Program-made: the position numbers and the translations under genes
Source of the DNA: Bacteroidota bacterium
GTDB lineage: Bacteria > Bacteroidota > Bacteroidia > NS11-12g > UBA9320
Length of the DNA stretch: 64,000 nt
Assembly (NCBI GenBank): GCA_016124755.1
Contig: WGNA01000009.1
Span: 17,697-81,696, forward strand
Direction: 5' to 3'
Shown: positions 35,623-45,700 of the stretch, in pieces
Layout: each line of letters opens with the position of its first letter
Numbering within the stretch: the first letter of the stretch is position 1
Notes under the pieces: generated by a model
What the model was told of the DNA's origin: nothing
The model's input: the letters and a program-made list of their open reading frames with translations, nothing else
Databases searched by the model: none

Positions 35623-35651
35623 TTTGCAATAAGAAAAAACCGGTAATCTTG
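35623..35651 (+). promoter_or_regulatory. candidate promoter (TTTG - 17 nt - TAATCTTG)
   Basis: TTTG at 35623-35626 and TAATCTTG at 35644-35651 (one mismatch from TAnnTTTG) are 17 nt apart and lie 26 nt before the ATG of the TerB-like gene, which fits a short leader. Confidence 0.4.
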
Positions 35652-35676
35652 TGACACATCAACAAACAATCGAAGA

Positions 35677-36030
35677 ATGCACAAGGCAAACTTTAATAAA
35701 GATATTACTGGTTACGAACTACTGCTGATTTTCGCAGAATCTGATGGAGACTTTGATCCGAGAGAAGGAAATGTAATTGTTGATTTCATTCAAAAGAAAT
35801 TTCCTCTTGGTGGAAATCTGGACGCTGTTGTGGAACACGTGAGCCGGATTCCGAAAGAAGACTATCTCAACCGTGTTGAAGAATTAGCTGCTGATTTTTA
35901 TGCAGAAAGTACTGAAGAGGAGCGTAAGGAATTTTTACACTTTGCACTTGATCTGGTAAAAGCGGATGAACATTTAGCGAAAGAAGAAAATCTGTTGATT
36001 TCGAAATTGTTTGTTGCCTGGGATATTTGA
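35677..36030 (+). CDS. TerB-like protein
   Basis: 117-aa, all-helical cytoplasmic protein resembling the TerB tellurite-resistance family: LLLIFAESDGDFDPREGNVI at the start (the acidic ESDGD loop typical of TerB-like proteins), then FALDLVKADEHLAKEENLLI near the end, a second copy of the same helix-loop pattern. Members are small signalling or metal-binding proteins, not necessarily linked to tellurite. It ends 8 nt before the convergent rnc gene. No ter operon is nearby. Confidence 0.7.
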   Translation: MHKANFNKDITGYELLLIFAESDGDFDPREGNVIVDFIQKKFPLGGNLDAVVEHVSRIPKEDYLNRVEELAADFYAESTEEERKEFLHFALDLVKADEHLAKEENLLISKLFVAWDI

Positions 36031-36038
36031 TCCGGTAG

Positions 36039-36770
36039 TTAATTTACCTCGATTCCCAGCATCTCACAAGCGCGTTCTGCCGCTTCTTTTTCTGCATTTT
36101 TCTTGGAGAAATCCGAGGTCTGACAAATCTCTTCTCCGTCTACGAATAAGCCGATTGTGAACTTTCCTGATTTGGTTTGCTTGCGTTCCATTACGATTCG
36201 GAACTCAATGTTCTTGCGGTGTTTTTGCGCCCATTGATTCAGCAGGCTCTTGTAATTGATGTGCTGATTCTCAATTTCGTCGAGATCGATATAGGGTTTA
36301 ATAATTTTATTGTAGACAAAGCGCTTGGTTGCCGCATATCCTTTATCGAGATATACTGCTCCAACAAGAGCTTCAAGTGCATTACCACTTAGTGAAGTAA
36401 GAATATGCCGGCTTTGTTGAAGTACCTGATCACTTTCCAGAAAGGTCGGAATTCCCAGATTTACTGCAATATCACCCAGCTGTTTTCGACTTACTATTTT
36501 AGACCTTACTTCTGTGAGAAACCCTTCTCCGCGAATGGGGAATTTTTTAAATACGATTTCAGCAACAATGGTGTCGAGCACGGCGTCTCCGAGAAATTCA
36601 AGTCGTTCGTTACTGTCTTTTACGTTGGTGAATTTAATTCGTTCTGCGGCTGACAAATGACGAAATGCAGTTTTATACAAGTGCATTTTGCCGGGCCTGA
36701 AACCCAAAAGGTGTTTCAAACGATTTCGATAGTTTTTATCGTCGCCGGAAGAAAAACTGAAAATTGGCAT
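36039..36770 (-). CDS. rnc: ribonuclease III
   Basis: 243-aa double-strand-specific endoribonuclease for rRNA and mRNA processing. The catalytic signature NERLEFLGDAVLDTIVAEIV is at about 53-72, with LEALVGAVYLDKGY (second Glu/Asp cluster) at about 130-143. The dsRNA-binding domain (about 165-240) begins NYKSLLNQWAQKH and ends KKNAEKEAAERACEML. It is 7 nt downstream of fabF, forming the acpP-fabF-rnc operon common to many bacteria. Confidence 0.96.
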   Translation of the reverse strand: MPIFSFSSGDDKNYRNRLKHLLGFRPGKMHLYKTAFRHLSAAERIKFTNVKDSNERLEFLGDAVLDTIVAEIVFKKFPIRGEGFLTEVRSKIVSRKQLGDIAVNLGIPTFLESDQVLQQSRHILTSLSGNALEALVGAVYLDKGYAATKRFVYNKIIKPYIDLDEIENQHINYKSLLNQWAQKHRKNIEFRIVMERKQTKSGKFTIGLFVDGEEICQTSDFSKKNAEKEAAERACEMLGIEVN

Positions 36771-36777
36771 TCGCCGT

Positions 36778-38028
36778 TTATCGGTACTTTTTCAGAATCA
36801 GCGAAACATTGTGTCCGCCGAAACCGAATGTATTGCTAAGGGCAGCACTCACCGTACGATTCTGAGCCTTGTTGAATGTGAAATTCAACTTTGGATCAAA
36901 CGCTTCATCATCGGTAAAATGATTGATGGTTGGTGGAATGATGTCTTTGGTTATTGCCATTATACAAGCCAAAGCCTCAATTGCACCGGCGGCTCCGAGG
37001 AGGTGACCGGTCATAGACTTTGTAGAACTGATGTTCAGGTTATAAGCGTGTTCGCCAAAAACAGATTGAATAGCTTTGGTCTCGCTCACATCACCGAGCG
37101 GAGTGGAAGTTCCGTGAACATTGATGTAGTCGATATCAGAAGGATTGAGTTCTGCATCGGCCAAAGCAGTCTTCATTACGTTACTTGCACCAAGTCCTTC
37201 CGGATGCGGAGCCGTAATGTGATGTGCATCTGCAGACAAACCACCACCGGCAATTTCGCAATAAATTTTAGCGCCGCGAGCCAGAGCGTGATCGAGTGTT
37301 TCGAGCACCAAAGCCGCTGCGCCTTCTCCGAGTACAAAACCATCCCGGTCCTTATCAAAAGGACGACTGGCAGTTTTGTAGTCGTCGTTTCTTTCGCTGA
37401 GTGCCTTCATCGAATTAAAACCACCCATGGCGAGTTCATTCACACAAGCTTCGGAACCTCCGGTGATCATAAGATCGGCCTTGCCGGTTCTCAAATAGGT
37501 GAAAGCGTCCATGATCGCATTGTTCGACGATGCACAGGCAGAAACGGTTGTGAAATTAGGTCCGCGTAAATTGTATTTCATCGAGATGTATCCTCCTGCG
37601 ATGTCGGATATCATCATCGGGATGAAGAACGGACTGATACGCGGAGTTCCGTCTCCCTGAATATAAGCTCTTGTTTCGGTGAGAAGTGTGTGGAGTCCAC
37701 CGATTCCTGATCCCCAGATTACCCCGCTTCGGTCACTGTCGTATTGGTCTTCCGATAACCCGGCATCCTTAAATGCCTCGTCTGCCACAACCATGGCATA
37801 GTGGGTATACGGATCCATTCGACGAGCTTCACGTCTGTCGATAAAGTCTTCAACGTTGAAGTTCTTTACCTCACACGCAAATTTCGTTTTGAACTTTTCG
37901 GAATCAAAACGGGTAATAGGAGCGGCACCACTGACACCTTTTTCCAGATTAGCCCAGTATTCTTCCCGGCTGTTTCCGATCGGTGTCAGTGCTCCGATTC
38001 CGGTTACTACAACTCTTTTGAATTGCAT
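36778..38028 (-). CDS. fabF: 3-oxoacyl-[acyl-carrier-protein] synthase II
   Basis: 416-aa condensing enzyme of fatty-acid elongation. The thiolase-fold catalytic triad is visible: Cys in VSACASSNNAIMDAF (about 164), His in INVHGTSTPLGD (about 304) and His in STKSMTGHLLGAAG (about 341). The Lys of STKSMTG and the C-terminal NTFGFGGHN are also conserved. Size is normal for KAS II. Twelve nucleotides separate it from acpP, its substrate carrier, and 7 from rnc. Confidence 0.97.
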   Translation of the reverse strand: MQFKRVVVTGIGALTPIGNSREEYWANLEKGVSGAAPITRFDSEKFKTKFACEVKNFNVEDFIDRREARRMDPYTHYAMVVADEAFKDAGLSEDQYDSDRSGVIWGSGIGGLHTLLTETRAYIQGDGTPRISPFFIPMMISDIAGGYISMKYNLRGPNFTTVSACASSNNAIMDAFTYLRTGKADLMITGGSEACVNELAMGGFNSMKALSERNDDYKTASRPFDKDRDGFVLGEGAAALVLETLDHALARGAKIYCEIAGGGLSADAHHITAPHPEGLGASNVMKTALADAELNPSDIDYINVHGTSTPLGDVSETKAIQSVFGEHAYNLNISSTKSMTGHLLGAAGAIEALACIMAITKDIIPPTINHFTDDEAFDPKLNFTFNKAQNRTVSAALSNTFGFGGHNVSLILKKYR

Positions 38029-38040
38029 GTAACGCGGTTA

Positions 38041-38277
38041 TTATTTTGTGTTGGCCTCGATGTAAGAAATAGCGTCTCCTACAGTGACGATTTTCTCAGC
38101 TTGCTCATCTGGTATTGCAATGTTGAACTCTTTTTCGAATTCCATAATAAGTTCAACAGTATCCAAAGAATCGGCACCTAGATCATTAGCAAAACTGGCC
38201 TCATTTGTAACTTCACCTGCGTCTACTCCAAGTTTGTCAACGATGATGCTTGTTACTTTTCCTGCGATTTCTGACAT
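38041..38277 (-). CDS. acpP: acyl carrier protein
   Basis: 78-aa acidic carrier of fatty-acyl chains. The phosphopantetheine Ser is in [15 protein letters not shown] (about residue 37). I chose the ATG at 38277 ([17 protein letters not shown]), the normal length. The frame runs back to 38316, but the extra 13 residues do not fit the family. It is the first gene of the operon with fabF and rnc. TAAATTTA upstream is a weak -7 candidate. Confidence 0.96.
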   Translation of the reverse strand: MSEIAGKVTSIIVDKLGVDAGEVTNEASFANDLGADSLDTVELIMEFEKEFNIAIPDEQAEKIVTVGDAISYIEANTK

Positions 38278-38355
38278 TGTTTTTACCTTTAAATTTAGTG
38301 AGGGTGCAAAGAACATTTTTTCGACCTAAATAAAAAAGAAAAAAGTTTGACGGTT

Positions 38356-38363
38356 TAATTTTG
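38356..38363 (+). promoter_or_regulatory. -7 promoter element TAATTTTG
   Basis: Exact TAnnTTTG match. Its TTG (38361) is also the first possible start of the downstream frame, so a transcript from here (about 38368) would need the in-frame TTG at 38382 instead. No clear -33 box is seen. Confidence 0.45.
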
Positions 38364-38381
38364 ACGGGTACGGGACACAGA

Positions 38382-38798
38382 TTGACAAAGCATATACTCA
38401 CCGAAGAATCAGAACTGAACAGCCGCGTTTACTGTCTGATTTCCAACGTGCCTTTCATGGAGCTCGCCTACCATTTAAAACATCATGTTCAATTAATGTT
38501 GAAACGTGATAAAGACTTAAAGTGGGAGAAGAATAGAATTACTTATTTCGCTGCGATTTACAGGTTCTACGACGAAGACAGGGAAACGAATTATGCTCTG
38601 GTGAAGAACAAAGCGACCGAAGGCGTTGTTTCCAATGAGTACATAATGTTTGATGCATTTCTCATTGAGACAAACTACGAAGGTTCGTTTACTCTTTCCA
38701 AAGATATCATCAGCCGGTCGGATGTTGTGCGGTACTGTATAGAAATAGATCCCAATACACTGAAGAAACAAACTCAGGGAATATTGGAAATCAGTTGA
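38382..38798 (+). CDS. IPExxxVDY-family-like small protein upstream of pyk
   Basis: 138 aa from the TTG at 38382 (the frame also holds a TTG at 38361 inside a promoter element). No membrane segment or signal. The composition and layout (LKWEKNRITYFAAIYRFYDE, then FLIETNYEGSFTLSKDIIS) and its place between acpP-fabF-rnc and pyk match the IPExxxVDY family seen at this locus across Bacteroidota. The namesake motif itself is poorly kept here (ISRSDVVRYCIEI), so the call leans on context. It overlaps the longest pyk frame by 4 nt. Function unknown. Confidence 0.55.
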   Translation: MTKHILTEESELNSRVYCLISNVPFMELAYHLKHHVQLMLKRDKDLKWEKNRITYFAAIYRFYDEDRETNYALVKNKATEGVVSNEYIMFDAFLIETNYEGSFTLSKDIISRSDVVRYCIEIDPNTLKKQTQGILEIS

Positions 38799-38809
38799 AG
38801 AAGAAGGAT

Positions 38810-40243
38810 ATGTCACAGCAGGTTTTATACAACAAGACAAAAATTATTGCCACCATTGGTCCGGCTACTGAAAGTCTGACCATGCTCCGTAAAATCATTA
38901 AAGCCGGAGTAGATGTTTGCCGGATTAATTTTTCACACGGAACCCACGATCAGCACAGAAGAGTTATTCAGAACATCCGACTGATAAATGATGAACTGGG
39001 GCTCAGCGTTGCAATTCTCGGTGATTTACAAGGCCCGAAACTGAGAGTGGGAGAAATGAAACCCGGGACCATTCTGAAAGATGGCCAATCGTTGTTAGTT
39101 ACAACGCATGAGGAAATCGGTAACCACGAAAAGGTTTATGTGAATTACCATGATTTGCCGAAGGAGATTCAGAAAGGTGAACACATCCTTATCGACGACG
39201 GGAACATTGAATTAAAGGTAACCGACATCGTTGACGATCATACCATTAAAACCAAAGTGATCGACGGCGGAGTGCTCAAATCGAATAAAGGATTTAATCT
39301 GCCGCATACACAAGTTGCCCTTCCCTGTCTCACTCCAAAGGATCTTGAAGATTTGCGCTTTGCATTAGAGATGGATATCGACTGGATTGGCTTATCGTTC
39401 GTTCGTCAGCCTTCCGATATCCGGGAGTTACGTCAACATATTCAGGAAGCGGGAAGCGATGCGCACATTGTTGCCAAGATTGAAAAACCTCAGGCCGTAA
39501 AACACATCGACGCTATTATTAAAGAGACGGATGCCGTAATGGTTGCCCGTGGAGATCTCGGGGTTGAAATTCCTCTGGAACGCGTACCGATCATTCAGAA
39601 ATCCATTGTCGATAAATGTATTGATGCCAAGAAGCCGGTAATTATTGCAACGCAGATGATGGAAAGTATGATTTCTCATCCGCGACCTACCCGCGCCGAA
39701 ACCAACGACGTGGCCAATGCTGTAATGGACGGAGCGGATGCCGTGATGCTGAGCGCTGAAACATCGGTTGGAGAATATCCGCTTGAAGTGGTTCAGACCA
39801 TGGAGAAAATTGTGAGTAACACGGAGCTCAACTGGAATATTTATTATAAAGGAAAGAAGCCCGCGAAAACTTCACCTACCTTTTTGTCGGATGAGATTTG
39901 TTTTACTGCTGTGCGTATGAGCGACCACATTAAAGCAAAAGCAATTATTTCACTTACATATTCCGGTTATACTGCTTTTCAGATCGCCGGTTATCGCCCG
40001 AATTGCGACATCTTTATCTTTACTTCGAACAAGACCATTTTCAGAATGCTGAGTCTGGTTTGGAACGTACGGGTTTTCTATTACGATAAAGAGGTGAGTA
40101 CAGATGACACGATTACCGATGTGGTGGAAATTCTAAAAGACAAAAAACTTTTAAAGACCGGTGATGTTGTTGTTCACACGGCGAGTATGCCAATCAATGC
40201 GAAGTCGAGAACGAACGCACTCAAGATTGGAATCGTTGATTAA
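38810..40243 (+). CDS. pyk: pyruvate kinase
   Basis: 477-aa glycolytic enzyme making pyruvate and ATP from phosphoenolpyruvate and ADP. TKIIATIGPATESL opens the barrel and RINFSHGTHDQHR follows. The PEP/Mg site is in HIVAKIEKPQAV and DAVMVARGDLGVEIP, and ATQMMESMI, PTRAETNDVANAV and MLSAETSVGEYP complete the signatures. I chose the ATG at 38810 (MSQQVLYNK), which has AAGGA 5 nt upstream, one of few SD-like sites here; a TTG at 38795 overlapping the previous stop is the alternative. Confidence 0.96.
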   Translation: MSQQVLYNKTKIIATIGPATESLTMLRKIIKAGVDVCRINFSHGTHDQHRRVIQNIRLINDELGLSVAILGDLQGPKLRVGEMKPGTILKDGQSLLVTTHEEIGNHEKVYVNYHDLPKEIQKGEHILIDDGNIELKVTDIVDDHTIKTKVIDGGVLKSNKGFNLPHTQVALPCLTPKDLEDLRFALEMDIDWIGLSFVRQPSDIRELRQHIQEAGSDAHIVAKIEKPQAVKHIDAIIKETDAVMVARGDLGVEIPLERVPIIQKSIVDKCIDAKKPVIIATQMMESMISHPRPTRAETNDVANAVMDGADAVMLSAETSVGEYPLEVVQTMEKIVSNTELNWNIYYKGKKPAKTSPTFLSDEICFTAVRMSDHIKAKAIISLTYSGYTAFQIAGYRPNCDIFIFTSNKTIFRMLSLVWNVRVFYYDKEVSTDDTITDVVEILKDKKLLKTGDVVVHTASMPINAKSRTNALKIGIVD

Positions 40244-40249
40244 AAGCCA

Positions 40250-40753
40250 ATGGAAGAAATCGTAAATAAAGTTGCTCAGAGCGGGCTCGTAACCTTCGAT
40301 CCGGAGTCGTTTTATGATACGACCGAGATTCTTTCCATAGATCTTAAAGACAATTTATTTCAGGGATTAATTCTGCGGGAAAAAGACTTCCGGGAATTTA
40401 TCAAAGAGCACAATTGGGAATCATTCTCTGGTAAAAACGTCGCTGTGTTTTGTAGTGCAGATGCCATTGTTCCTACTTGGGCATATATGCTTGTGGCAAA
40501 TAAACTGGAGCCGTTTGCTAACGAAGTTTATTTTGGAACACCAGATCAATTGCAGCAACACCTTATGCTGAGAAAAGTAGAATCGCTGAATATTGAGGAG
40601 TTTCGCGACAAACGCATTGTAATAAAAGGTTGTTCAAAATTTCCGGTTCCCGCCGGAGTGTATGTCGCTCTCACTAATTTATTTTCTTCCGTTGCCAAAA
40701 GCATCATGTACGGAGAACCTTGCAGCACAGTTCCGATCTTTAAGAGAAAGTAG
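40250..40753 (+). CDS. DUF2480 family protein
   Basis: 167-aa cytoplasmic protein of the Bacteroidota-specific DUF2480 family. It is recognised from MEEIVNKVAQSGLVTFD, LILREKDFREFIKEHNW, VFCSADAIVPTWAYMLV, IKGCSKFPVPAGVYV and the C-terminal MYGEPCSTVPIFKRK. Two conserved Cys (KGC, EPC) suggest a metal or redox role, but no function is established. Only 6 nt separate it from pyk, so the two are co-transcribed. Confidence 0.9.
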   Translation: MEEIVNKVAQSGLVTFDPESFYDTTEILSIDLKDNLFQGLILREKDFREFIKEHNWESFSGKNVAVFCSADAIVPTWAYMLVANKLEPFANEVYFGTPDQLQQHLMLRKVESLNIEEFRDKRIVIKGCSKFPVPAGVYVALTNLFSSVAKSIMYGEPCSTVPIFKRK

Positions 40754-40803
40754 TTCCGTTACTTCTCTCGCAGCCTGATTCAATTCGCCGTTCGCCAATC
40801 CGA

Positions 40804-40834
40804 TTTGGCCGGTACCTCTAATTCTTTTAATTTG
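40804..40834 (+). promoter_or_regulatory. candidate promoter (TTTG - 19 nt - TTAATTTG)
   Basis: TTTG at 40804-40807 and TTAATTTG at 40827-40834 (one mismatch from TAnnTTTG) are spaced 19 nt, the usual Bacteroidota distance. Transcription would start near 40840, shortly before the start of the T9SS protein gene at 40858. Confidence 0.45.
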
Positions 40835-40857
40835 TCCGCAAAACTGTGAGACAAATC

Positions 40858-42759
40858 ATGATCAGATTCCTATTAAACAGCCGGGCCAACCGTGGATTAG
40901 CATTATCCATTTTAGCTTTTCTTTTAATCATTAGCAATTCGATTGAAGGGATTGCCCAAAACATGCAGTTCGCGGGTTTGTATTCTCCGGGACTTACGTA
41001 TTACTCGAACCCGCATCATCCCGATTTCAATTATGTGATGGCCACCGGGGCCAAAAATTCTGTTTTTAAACCCAACCCCGGAAATCCGTTGTTACAAATT
41101 CAACAAGACCAAGATGCGTTTTTAATGTGCATGAACAAATCGGGCAAATATCAATGGCATATCTGGTTCGAAGGTTCCGGCTACCGGTATTTCCGTCAGT
41201 CGGTTGTGAACTCCAACGGATATCTGTACACGGTTCTTCTCACGTATTCCGACTCGGTTATTTTTCACGGAAGAAATAAAGATACCACGTATGTAATGGA
41301 TTTTAAACCGGGAGATAAATACGGATATGCTTTGCTAAAAATCGCTTCCAACGGTGCAATCGCCGGCTTTCGAAATCTTGGTACCGGTTCTTCCGGAGAT
41401 CTGGTGGTGGACATGATTAACACCCCCATGCAGAGTGAGCTGACTTTGTTGTATTCGACTAATTCGAGCCATGCGATTCCCGGAACTTCCGATACGATTT
41501 ATTCTAAAAACGGATCCTGGACCGGGAGTCTTTTAAAGATTTCAACTTCCGATTTGCATACTACTGGTCATTCCGCGATTCCTGTACAGGCGAGCACGTC
41601 TGCACAAACACAAAACAATGTGTATTGGGTAACGAATATTAACAAGAGCAACGGAAGTATAGATCCTGATACCACCACCAGGATATTTTACGGAGCCGAT
41701 TTCAAACAGGTTCGATATTTCCCAAAAGATATTCAGGTTCAATCGGTAATGTACGATGCGGATGAGGGGATTCTTTATACGATTCTTGTCGCAGCTTTGG
41801 GAGCATCCGGAAATGTAAATGTTGACGGAAACAACATCTTTCTCGGCAATGGAAAATACTTTTTAGCCACCTGGAACATGAATCAGTTGAGCGATACGGC
41901 CACCCTTTTTAATGAAGTTGCCGGAATTGCAAATCCCAGAATGGCTCAGACTCAAACCGGAAAACCGTATTTCTGGAGTGAAGTGAGTTTGCTCCAAAGT
42001 AGCAGTGTTAATGTTCAATTTCTAAAAGGGAAAGCGCAATCGGTTGCAGCAGACAACTTCATGTGCTGGGGGCCGGTGAGCACTTCCGGATTCGACTGGA
42101 TTCGTGTGATATCCGGAGATAACGGAATTTCGGAAGGAACATCCTCCTTTGCTGTCGATGATCGGAATCAATTTATTCTGAGAAAAGTAACGTATGATCT
42201 GGATATGGATCCCGGAGATTACGATTGGACATACAAGACCAAAGACTTTCCGGAACATTGGGTGGTTGCAGGTTACAGTTGTAAACCAACTGCGATTTTT
42301 ACGTACGACCAGAATGGCCAGAAGATTATTCTGCATAACAAGAGCGCAGGTGCCGATTCGTATGATTGGGATTTTGGTAACGGCGATGCAGTATCTTCCG
42401 AAAAAGACCCGGTCGTCTATTATAAATCCACGGGAGATTATACCATTACACTCATCGCAAATAATACCTGTGGATCCGACACTTTTCAGTTTCCCATTAA
42501 TGTGAACGAGATCTTATCATCGAATCATCCGGAGCAATTGCGAATTGCGATGTACCCAAATCCGGTGAAGGATTTGCTCACCATACAATCGGACGTGAAA
42601 TATTCGAAAATTCAGGTTTTCGGTTTCGACGGAAAGTTGCTTCGTGAAATGAATTTTAATCCGGAAGGGACGTATGATGTTTCGGATTTGTCTCCGGGTT
42701 TCTTCGTTGTTAAAGTGTGTGGCGAAGCAGATTTCTCACACATTATTCTAAAGCAATAA
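40858..42759 (+). CDS. T9SS-secreted protein with PKD domain
   Basis: 633-aa protein. I chose the ATG at 40858 over the GTG four codons upstream. A signal peptide ends about at SIEGIAQ. A long region (about 45-480) of SBBP/propeller-like repeats with LMCMNKSGKYQWHIWFEGSG and DAFLM-type strands leads to a PKD domain (about 490-560; SYDWDFGNGDAVSSEKDP) and a type A T9SS sorting domain (MYPNPVKDLLTIQ, SDLSPGFFVVKVCGE, ending ILKQ). Likely cell-surface or released; no enzyme motif seen. It may be structural or adhesive. Confidence 0.85.
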   Translation: MIRFLLNSRANRGLALSILAFLLIISNSIEGIAQNMQFAGLYSPGLTYYSNPHHPDFNYVMATGAKNSVFKPNPGNPLLQIQQDQDAFLMCMNKSGKYQWHIWFEGSGYRYFRQSVVNSNGYLYTVLLTYSDSVIFHGRNKDTTYVMDFKPGDKYGYALLKIASNGAIAGFRNLGTGSSGDLVVDMINTPMQSELTLLYSTNSSHAIPGTSDTIYSKNGSWTGSLLKISTSDLHTTGHSAIPVQASTSAQTQNNVYWVTNINKSNGSIDPDTTTRIFYGADFKQVRYFPKDIQVQSVMYDADEGILYTILVAALGASGNVNVDGNNIFLGNGKYFLATWNMNQLSDTATLFNEVAGIANPRMAQTQTGKPYFWSEVSLLQSSSVNVQFLKGKAQSVAADNFMCWGPVSTSGFDWIRVISGDNGISEGTSSFAVDDRNQFILRKVTYDLDMDPGDYDWTYKTKDFPEHWVVAGYSCKPTAIFTYDQNGQKIILHNKSAGADSYDWDFGNGDAVSSEKDPVVYYKSTGDYTITLIANNTCGSDTFQFPINVNEILSSNHPEQLRIAMYPNPVKDLLTIQSDVKYSKIQVFGFDGKLLREMNFNPEGTYDVSDLSPGFFVVKVCGEADFSHIILKQ

Positions 42760-42760
42760 C

Positions 42761-45700
42761 TCAACTCCCGCTTTTCTTTTCGTCGGTTTCTTCATCGTCT
42801 TTTTTACCCCAGAGTCGAATGTGATTGAATTGTTTTTTAAAATAAAATCCGACTCCGGAAGTGGAGACGTTCGAGATCTGGCTAAGCGTCGGGTCGTTCG
42901 CAACTTTGTGATACGCTTTCAGTCTTAAACTACCGTCTTTCTTCACATTATAAATAAGATCGACGTTGTACGGATTGGTTGCGCCGGTTGTGGAAGAATT
43001 TACGGAACCCGCTATTCCGAATTCCAGTCTGTCCTGAAACATTTTTCTACGAACCGAAACGATTAGTGCGGCTTTATCCTGATCGGTATATCCGGAACGC
43101 GTCTGATAATCGATGCCCACATCCAGCTTGCCCGAATATTCCGAAATCCAGTTGTTCACCTGATTTGATAAAAATGAACCGATACTGGAGCTCACTACAT
43201 CGCGGTAATCGTTTCCGGAGGCGACAGGATCGAGACTATACGTAGCGGTTGGGGTAAAAGAGCCGAATGTAAGCAGGGAGAAAATTTGCCGGTTTAGCTC
43301 ATCCGGATCGTTTTCAATTCGCTTAATCATACTGTTGAACTGAGACATGTTGCTCATGGCAATGTTGTCGGGGAACTCCATCCCGAAAGTGATCTCCGGT
43401 GAAAACAATTCACCCTGCAAATAGAGAATCACATTCATTTTAATGTTGGTGTTGTAATTGGCTTTGTCTGATTCTGAAACATAACCGACCATGAGATCCC
43501 ATGGGTTTGCACGGTTTCTGGCTACAGCAGCCTGAAGGTCGATGTAAGCATTATACGGATCGCCGTTCCAGACAATTTTTCCGCCTTCCTTCAAATCAAA
43601 TTTTTCGCTCACCATCATCGGCGAGGAGAATGGGTAAATTCCCTTGCTAATCGTGAAGTCTCCGTACATATAAAAGTCTTCATACGAAGTGTATTCCATC
43701 GAAATTTTTCCTTTTCCGGAACCGGTAATTTTATCGTCGAGTACTTCATCAAACAATAAAACAAACTCAGCATCTTCAGTGACATTGAAATTCATATTCA
43801 CGGTGAGTCCGTCAACTTCTTCACGTTTTTTCTTCACTTCTTTTTTAGATGTGTCGACCGGCTGTTTAAAACTGATGTATTCAACCAATTGATTATTGCC
43901 CTCCTCATAAAGGGGAAGCACGATGCGGGTTCCTTTTTCTGACGTGGCGTTAATGTCGATTTTTAAGTTGTCTAATGGCCCGACAAAACTCGCACTACCA
44001 CTGGCGATTCCGGTTCCGTAATACGGATTGTTGTCTTTAGCTGTAGTGTTGAGACACATGAAATTTTTAACCTGATCAAAATGCAGATCGAGATAAAAAT
44101 CCGACAGCAGTTTGTGTTTGATCATCCCGTTGAGATAGGCCGAGTTTCCATTTATATCTTTTATCCGGGTTGATTTAAAACTAATGACCGCGTCGTTCAG
44201 ATAAATTTTGTCGTCGATGAAATACCGGGTATTGAGGTAGTCAACGGTTACACCCACATTTTTGGCGGTAATAGTTCCTTTTAGTGTGTGATATTTCGGA
44301 GTTCCTTTAAAGCGCGCATCTGCGTTAATAGTTCCGGTGAAATCGGAAGCAATTCCTGTAAATATATTTTCCAGCGGTTTGATGTCGGCATCTTTAGCCA
44401 GAATCGAAATATCTAAATTGGGAGTTTCTTTAGTTAAGTCGATATCGCCGATGAAACTCACGTTTTTCAAAAGTCCTTCTTCCACCCGTGCATTGATCTT
44501 CATGTCCATCGGGTTTTTATCTGATCGAGAACTCACCGTAAAATTCCCGAGTGTGTCACCATCGTAAGCGAGGTTTCGTATTTTAAATTCTTCTGTTTTA
44601 AAAGCCGGGCTAACGGCAATGTTGAATAACTCAACGGAACCATTTGCAACACCGCCTATTGTTGTTTTGTAGGAGGCGAGAGCTTTATTAAAATTAGCCA
44701 GATCGAAGTTGCGAAAATCCAGAAAAAGCCTGTCGTTTTTGTGTCCCGAGTGAATTCCGGAAACCCGGATAGATTGCCCGTTGCGTACTGCTGAAAAACT
44801 GTCGATCGTGGTTTTACCGTCGGAATACCAGAGCTGATTGTTGTCGTCGATGTTCCAGGGAATTCCATCAACATAGAAATGCGAAGACATCATGCGCAAA
44901 CCAATCGTGTCATGACTAAAATGCATGGCTCCGTATGAACGCAACGCGACATCATCGGTTGTGTCGGCGAAGTTTAAAAGGAAGTCGACATCATTGGGCA
45001 TTATGCTCGCGTTCAGCAAAATGTTGTGTGTTAATAGGGTGTCGCGCCGAAAAAGTTCTTTTACATCCGTACTCATGTTGAGCAATTGAAATGGCTTTTT
45101 TCGAACGTTGAGATAATACTGCGACAACCGGTAATCTTCCCAGACAACTTCATCTAAAACACCGTCGATTTCTAAAGATTTCTGATTCGAATTGTATGTT
45201 CCGCTGAATTCTCCGTTTCCGAGAATCAGATTCTGTTGCATCAGTCTGCCGAAATCTTCATTACGACGAACCGTGAATTTGGTACTCACGGCAACATCTT
45301 TTGGAAGCTTCCTGGGCGCTTCGTAGTATTCTGGAAATAAAGTATGCAGAATGTCGAAGTAGACTTTATCGAGATAACTGAAATTGAAATTTCCGTGAAC
45401 CGAAGCATCAACAATGTCGGATCTCAGTTCCACATGCCGCCCCAATGAGTCGAAACCCGACCAGAGTTCCATCCGATTAAGATTCACATCGTAATCACCC
45501 CGTTTAACTTTCAAATCTGATATAAGTGCGAGTCCATCGAGGTTGTCGAGATTGGTACCTTTCAGATTAATGGTCATTAGTGCCGATATATCCGATGCGA
45601 TGGAATCAAATCCGATTTTTTTCAGATTGATGTGCTGGATGTCGGAGGTAAACTGATATGTATTAATTGCCGGATGAAAATTCATCTTACCGGAAAAACT

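Noticed and set aside
36811..37569. Long antisense frame over fabF (252 codons)
   Set aside because: fabF is clearly conserved on the other strand; the antisense frame is a codon-bias artefact.
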